A DNA stretch of 58,689 bases from NCBI GenBank assembly GCA_016791445.1, contig JAEUMP010000021.1:1-58689 (forward strand), read 5' to 3'. The notes under the pieces are model-generated. The model did no database searches. It saw nothing but the letters and a program-made list of their open reading frames with translations, and was not told where the DNA came from. The position numbers were made by a program, and so were the translations under genes. Below are positions 55,221 to 58,689 of this stretch, in pieces (the first letter of the stretch is position 1; each line of letters starts with the position of its first letter). The DNA is from Hyphomonadaceae bacterium (GTDB lineage: Bacteria > Pseudomonadota > Alphaproteobacteria > Caulobacterales > Aquidulcibacteraceae).

Positions 55221-55877
55221 ATGAGTGACAACGGACAATCCGGCGAGCAGCCCAAGACGTGGACGCCGATGACCCCGCCGCCCGCGCCGCCGGCGACCGG
55301 CCAGAACCTTCTCGTGCGCCTCGTCATCGGCGTCGGCGCGCTCGCGATCATGGGCTTCGGCCTGATGCAGATGGGCGAAGGACTGGGTCTCCTGACGGGC
55401 GGCGGCGGCGCGTCGAGCGCGGGCCTCGTCAACAGGAGCTTCGATCCCGCCAACCCGCCGCCGCTCGCCGATCCCGCGCCCGCGCTGTTTGCGCATCTGC
55501 AGAAAGTCGCCGGCAATGAGCAGCTGCCGCCCGACGCGAAACAGGCGATCGACGCCATGGTCGCGGAATCGCGCACGGGCCTGCCGCAACGGCTCGACGA
55601 GATCACCACGCTCGTGGGCGTGACCAGCCAGGGCCGTCACATCGTCTTCGACGAACGGGTGATGTTCAACACGCGCATCGACAACCTCGCCGCCTGGCGC
55701 GCCAACGCGCTGAAGCAGATGACGCCGTCGTTGACCGGAAAGATCTGCGAACCCGGCAACGAGCGCGCGGCGCAGTTCATGCGCCAGTACAACGTCACCA
55801 TCTGGCACGCCTATTCCATGAACGACGGCAATCCCCCGCTCTTCATCGAAGTCCCGCCGCAGCAGTGCGGAGGCTGA
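55221..55877 (+). CDS. Hypothetical protein with one N-terminal membrane anchor
   Basis: This 218-residue protein has a disordered, Pro-rich N-terminus (residues 1-27), one transmembrane helix at about 28-48, a Gly-rich linker, and a soluble C-terminal domain of about 150 residues that should lie in the periplasm. The latter has LPQRLDEITTLVGVTSQGRHIVFDERVMFNTR and two cysteines, in GKICEPGNERAAQFM and at the C-terminus (PPQQCGG), that could pair. I do not recognise the family. It is convergent with gshB, with no bases between their stops. Confidence 0.75.
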   Translation: MSDNGQSGEQPKTWTPMTPPPAPPATGQNLLVRLVIGVGALAIMGFGLMQMGEGLGLLTGGGGASSAGLVNRSFDPANPPPLADPAPALFAHLQKVAGNEQLPPDAKQAIDAMVAESRTGLPQRLDEITTLVGVTSQGRHIVFDERVMFNTRIDNLAAWRANALKQMTPSLTGKICEPGNERAAQFMRQYNVTIWHAYSMNDGNPPLFIEVPPQQCGG

Positions 55878-56828
55878 TCAGCGTGCGGCGACCTTCCGCT
55901 CCAGCGCATCCACGAAGAGTTTCGGCGCGTCGATGTTGGAGAAGCGCTTCAGCTCCTGGACGAGCGTGGGTGAGGTCACGTTGATTTCGGTGAGACGGCC
56001 GTCGATGACGTCGAGGCCGGCGAAGAGGATGCCTTTCTCTTCGAGCAGCGGCGCCACCGCCGCGACGATTTCGCGGTCGCGCGCGTCGAGCGCGCCTTCC
56101 TCCGCCACGCCGCCGACATGGAGATTGGCGCGGAATTCGCCGGCCTTCGGCATGCGGCGCACGACGCCGAGGGGCCTTCCGTCGAGGACGAAGACGCGCT
56201 TGTCGCCGTTCGCCACCGCCGGGATGAACTCCTGCACGATGATCGGCTCCTTGCCGACCTCCGCGAGCATCGCGTTGATCTTGGTGACGAAATCGGGATC
56301 GCTGGCGCGCCCCTTCGAGACGCCTTCGCCGCCGGCGAAGAAGGCGGGCTTCAGCACTACCTGATCGTGCTTCCTGGCGAAGGCGACGATCGCATCGACG
56401 TTTCGGCCCACGAACGTGTCCGCGACGAGATGCGGATAGCGCAGCGTGGAGAGCTTCTCGGGAATATCGCGCACGCCCGCGGGGTGGTTGAGGACGAGCG
56501 TCTTTCCGCCGACGAGTTCGAGCAGATAGGTGTTGGACACATAGCCCATGTCGAAGGGCGGATCCTGGCGGATGAGGATCGCATCGAAAGAGGACGCTTC
56601 CACCGGCCCGCTCGACAGCGTGCGGTAGTAATCGTCGCCGCGCCGCGTCACGTCCACGCGATGCGCGTGCGCGAAGACGCGGCCGCTCTCCCACCACAGA
56701 TCGCTCGGGTGATACCAGAACGTCTCGTGCCCGCGCTTCTGCGCCTCGACCATGAAGGCCAGCGAGGTGTCGCGGTCGACGACGATGGTGTCGATGGGGT
56801 CCATCTGGACGGCGATGCGCAGAGCCAT
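55878..56828 (-). CDS. gshB: Glutathione synthetase
   Basis: GshB joins gamma-glutamylcysteine and glycine using ATP, the last step of glutathione synthesis. The 316-residue ATP-grasp protein has the prokaryotic N-terminal domain (IAVQMDPIDTIVVDRDTSLAFMVEAQKRGHETFWYHPSDL) and the ATP-grasp loops VVLKPAFFAGGEGVSKG and PIIVQEFIPAVANGDKRVFVLDGRPLG. The C-terminal metal-binding LTEINVTSPTLVQELKRFSNIDAPKLFVDALE is typical. AGGAACGG precedes the ATG. Supplying glutathione suits a genome carrying the two GST genes at 10-12 kb. Confidence 0.95.
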   Translation of the reverse strand: MALRIAVQMDPIDTIVVDRDTSLAFMVEAQKRGHETFWYHPSDLWWESGRVFAHAHRVDVTRRGDDYYRTLSSGPVEASSFDAILIRQDPPFDMGYVSNTYLLELVGGKTLVLNHPAGVRDIPEKLSTLRYPHLVADTFVGRNVDAIVAFARKHDQVVLKPAFFAGGEGVSKGRASDPDFVTKINAMLAEVGKEPIIVQEFIPAVANGDKRVFVLDGRPLGVVRRMPKAGEFRANLHVGGVAEEGALDARDREIVAAVAPLLEEKGILFAGLDVIDGRLTEINVTSPTLVQELKRFSNIDAPKLFVDALERKVAAR

Positions 56829-56844
56829 GGTTTTCCGTTCCTAG

Positions 56845-56988
56845 CCCTCCCCCGCCGGCGGGGGAGGGACAGACTGAGCGAAGCGAAGTCAGGGTGAGGG
56901 CCGGTGAGGCGCAAGGCGCCAATGTCTCACGGGCCCTCGCCCTTCGCTCACTTCGTTCGCTTCTCCCTCTCCCGCAAGCGGGCGAGGG
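56845..56988. repeat. Two-hairpin intergenic repeat, CCCTCTCCC type
   Basis: Terminal hairpins lie at 56845-56868 (arms CCCTCCCCCGC/GCGGGGGAGGG) and 56965-56988 (arms CCCTCTCCCGC/GCGGGCGAGGG, with one mismatch). The inner AGGGTGAGGGC is shared with the copy at 9870-10008. The element lies between gshB and the amidotransferase gene, which both read on the minus strand. Confidence 0.7.
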
Positions 56989-56996
56989 AAGAAACT

Positions 56997-57689
56997 TCAG
57001 AGATCCGCCTGGTCGATCCAGCGGGAGAGCACGTCGGCGCCCTTCGCGGCAAGGGCTGCGCCGTGTCTCGCGATGTCGGCGCGCAGCGTGCGCGGATCAA
57101 TCCCTGCGGCGGCCAATTCGATGGCGTGACCCACAAGCCAGCGCTCGAAGCCCCGGTCGCTCGCCTCCGGGTGGAACTGGAAGCCGATGACGTTCGGCCC
57201 GAAGGCGAAGGCCTGATTCTCGCAGATGTCGGTGGACGCCAGGAGCTCCGCCCCGCGCGGCAGATCGAACGTGTCGCCGTGCCAGTGCAGCGTGAGCGGC
57301 TCGGCCTCGAACGGCGCAAGGCACGACGCCTTGCCGTCTTCCGTCAGCCGGATCGGCGCGAGGCCGATCTCCTTCGCCCGCGCCGGATAGACCTTCGCGC
57401 CGATCACATGCGCGATCATCTGCGCGCCGAGGCAGATGCCCATCGTCGGCGCACCGCGCTTCAGTCGCTTCTCGATGAGTTCGTACTCCGCCGCGAGGAA
57501 GGGATAGCCCTCCACGTCCATCGCGTTGATCGGCCCGCCGAGCACGATGACGAGACTTTCGTGCGCATCGTCGAGCAGGCGCTCGCCCGCCTCCACATAG
57601 CGCACCGCATACCCCAGCCGCGCAAGCGCGGGCCCGAAGGCGCCGAGGTCCTCGAACGGCACATGCCGGATGGCGAGCGCGGTTTTCAT
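56997..57689 (-). CDS. Class I glutamine amidotransferase (GMP-synthase GATase-like)
   Basis: This 230-residue protein has the class I GATase triad: Cys86 in GICLGAQMIAHVIGA, with His173 and Glu175 in FQFHPE. The N-terminus MKTALAIRHVPFEDLGAFG is like stand-alone YfeJ/GuaA-type amidotransferases. ATG 57689 has GGAAG upstream; the longer frame has no family match. There is no synthase domain in the gene, so it may deliver ammonia to an unlinked partner or act as a gamma-glutamyl hydrolase. The amino-acceptor is unknown. Confidence 0.85.
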   Translation of the reverse strand: MKTALAIRHVPFEDLGAFGPALARLGYAVRYVEAGERLLDDAHESLVIVLGGPINAMDVEGYPFLAAEYELIEKRLKRGAPTMGICLGAQMIAHVIGAKVYPARAKEIGLAPIRLTEDGKASCLAPFEAEPLTLHWHGDTFDLPRGAELLASTDICENQAFAFGPNVIGFQFHPEASDRGFERWLVGHAIELAAAGIDPRTLRADIARHGAALAAKGADVLSRWIDQADL

Positions 57690-57749
57690 CTTTGACTTCC
57701 GCGCGCGTGAAGGCGCGAAGATGCCCGCTGCAAGGGAGGAGCCGCTGTC

Positions 57750-58544
57750 ATGAGCGTCCACATAAGCCAGGCCGGGCCTGTCGTCACGATCACCATCGAC
57801 CGGCCGGAAGCGCGCAACGCCGTCGATCCCCCAACGGCGGCCGCGCTTTTCGAGGCTTTTCGCGCAGCGGAAGCCGATGATGAAATCCTCGCCATGGTCC
57901 TGACCGGCGCGAACGGCCACTTCTGTGCGGGCGCGGACCTGAAGGCCGTCGGCGCCGGCGCGCGCTTCGAGCACGAAAAGCACGGGCCCATGGGCCCCTC
58001 ACGCCTGCTGGCGGATCGCGAAACGGAAACGCCGGGCGTATCGCTGTCGAAGCCTCTCATCGCGGCGGTGGAGGGCTTCGCCGTCGCCGGCGGCCTCGAG
58101 CTCGCGCTCCTTGCGGACATGCGCGTGGCGAGCGAGAGCGCGACGTTCGGCGTCTATTGCCGTCGCTGGGGCGTGCCCTTGATCGACGGCGGCACGGTGC
58201 GGTTGCCGCGCATCGTCGGCCAGGGCCGCGCGATGGACATGATCCTCACCGGTCGTTCCGTGGATGCGCATGAAGCGCTGAACTGGGGCCTCGCCAATCG
58301 CGTGACGCCGACCGGCCTCGCGCTCGCGACCGCGCAGCAACTCGCCGCCGACATCGCGCGCTTTCCGAACACCTGCATGCGCGTCGATCGCGCGTCGGCC
58401 TATGCGGGATGGTCGATGGACGTGGACGCCGCGTTGCGCGCGGAGGGCGAACGTGGCCGCATCGCGCTCGTCGCCGGATCGCAGGACGGCGCGAAGCGCT
58501 TCGCCGACGGCAAGGGCCGCGGCGGCGATTTCGGGGAGATCTGA
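57750..58544 (+). CDS. Crotonase-fold protein lacking the second catalytic Glu
   Basis: This 264-residue enoyl-CoA hydratase/isomerase-family protein has the CoA oxyanion segments HFCAGADLKAVG and AAVEGFAVAGGLELALLADMRVAS. Glu117 in GGLELAL matches the first catalytic Glu of enoyl-CoA hydratases. The second Glu (20 residues later, in the usual FGQPE) is replaced by Cys137 in FGVYCRRWG. Hydration by the classical mechanism is therefore doubtful; isomerase, hydrolase or another crotonase activity is possible. GGGAGGAG lies before the ATG. Confidence 0.85.
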   Translation: MSVHISQAGPVVTITIDRPEARNAVDPPTAAALFEAFRAAEADDEILAMVLTGANGHFCAGADLKAVGAGARFEHEKHGPMGPSRLLADRETETPGVSLSKPLIAAVEGFAVAGGLELALLADMRVASESATFGVYCRRWGVPLIDGGTVRLPRIVGQGRAMDMILTGRSVDAHEALNWGLANRVTPTGLALATAQQLAADIARFPNTCMRVDRASAYAGWSMDVDAALRAEGERGRIALVAGSQDGAKRFADGKGRGGDFGEI

Positions 58545-58548
58545 TTTT

Positions 58549-58689
58549 CCTTCTCCCCCGCGAGGGGGAGAAGGTGGCAGCGCAGCTGACGGATGAGGGG
58601 GCGTCCCGGCGATTGGCCGCGACATCCGACTTCATCCTGAACCTCGCCCCCTCATCCGGCCTGTCGGCCACCTTCTCCCCCTCGCGGGG
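58549..58689. repeat. Two-hairpin intergenic repeat, CCTTCTCCCCC type, cut by window end
   Basis: Hairpin one is at 58549-58574 (arms CCTTCTCCCCC/GGGGGAGAAGG), and CGGATGAGGGGGC is complementary to GCCCCCTCATCCG near 58650. The second hairpin begins at 58671 and is cut at 58689. It belongs to the same family as 52058-52208. Confidence 0.7.

Overview
The window is GC-rich DNA with very GC-rich third codon positions, densely packed with short overlaps between genes. The best taxonomic signal is the flagellar block at 35.9-50.4 kb: flgL-flgK diverging from fliK-flgD-flgE, then sciP, then fliF-fliG-fliH(flbE)-fliN-flbD-flhA. This order, a 93-residue SciP, a FlbD-type sigma54 activator and CtrA-like boxes (TTAA-N7-TTAA type) point to an alphaproteobacterium of the Caulobacterales, probably near Hyphomonadaceae. 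This is an inference from gene content and order. I see no phage, plasmid, insertion sequence, CRISPR array, rRNA, tRNA or replication origin.

Layout. 0-1.3 kb: a hypothetical gene cut by the window edge, a repeat-filled gap and a small hypothetical gene. 1.4-6.8 kb: parvulin lipoprotein plus argJ, divergent from secA. 6.9-8 kb: a membrane-protein/XRE regulator pair and a DMT-type membrane protein. 8-17.5 kb: CoA-ligase block with two acyl-CoA synthetases, a feruloyl-CoA synthase-like enzyme, a ChaN/TIKI-like secreted protein, an esterase and two glutathione S-transferases. 17.6-24.5 kb: RNA methyltransferase, YbdK-type ligase, isoaspartyl peptidase, quinone oxidoreductase, TonB-dependent receptor. 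24.6-35.8 kb: an unusual phospholipase-C-like/DUF4332 fusion, two thiolases, formate-THF ligase, a thioesterase/MarR pair sharing a palindromic operator, a GH13 glucosidase and mnmA. 35.9-50.4 kb: flagellar genes. 50.4-58.7 kb: sorbosone dehydrogenase-like lipoprotein, CinA-type amidase, a histidine-kinase relative lacking its phospho-acceptor, PH-domain and hypothetical membrane proteins, gshB, a glutamine amidotransferase and an atypical crotonase.

The flagellar block carries its own regulatory circuit. CtrA-like boxes lie upstream of sciP and fliF, so CtrA would switch on both the early fliF operon (which ends in flbD) and its own antagonist SciP. FlbD would then act on FlbD-type sites (core GGCAAAANYTGCCG) between flgK and fliK, where sigma54 promoters face both ways, and on a single such site at fliF that resembles the repressor site known in Caulobacter. 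Rod, hook and junction genes thus sit beside the cell-cycle regulators that time them.

Intergenic gaps are filled by several families of palindromic repeats (CCTTCTCCCCC, CCCTCTCCC, CTTCCCCCGC/CCTCCGTC and GTCATTCCGG types). In two copies of one family the same two modules appear in swapped order. Nothing in the window is clearly a new defence or mobile system. The most unusual items are the phospholipase-C-like/DUF4332 fusion, the kinase-like protein without its histidine, the crotonase without its second glutamate, and the modular repeats.
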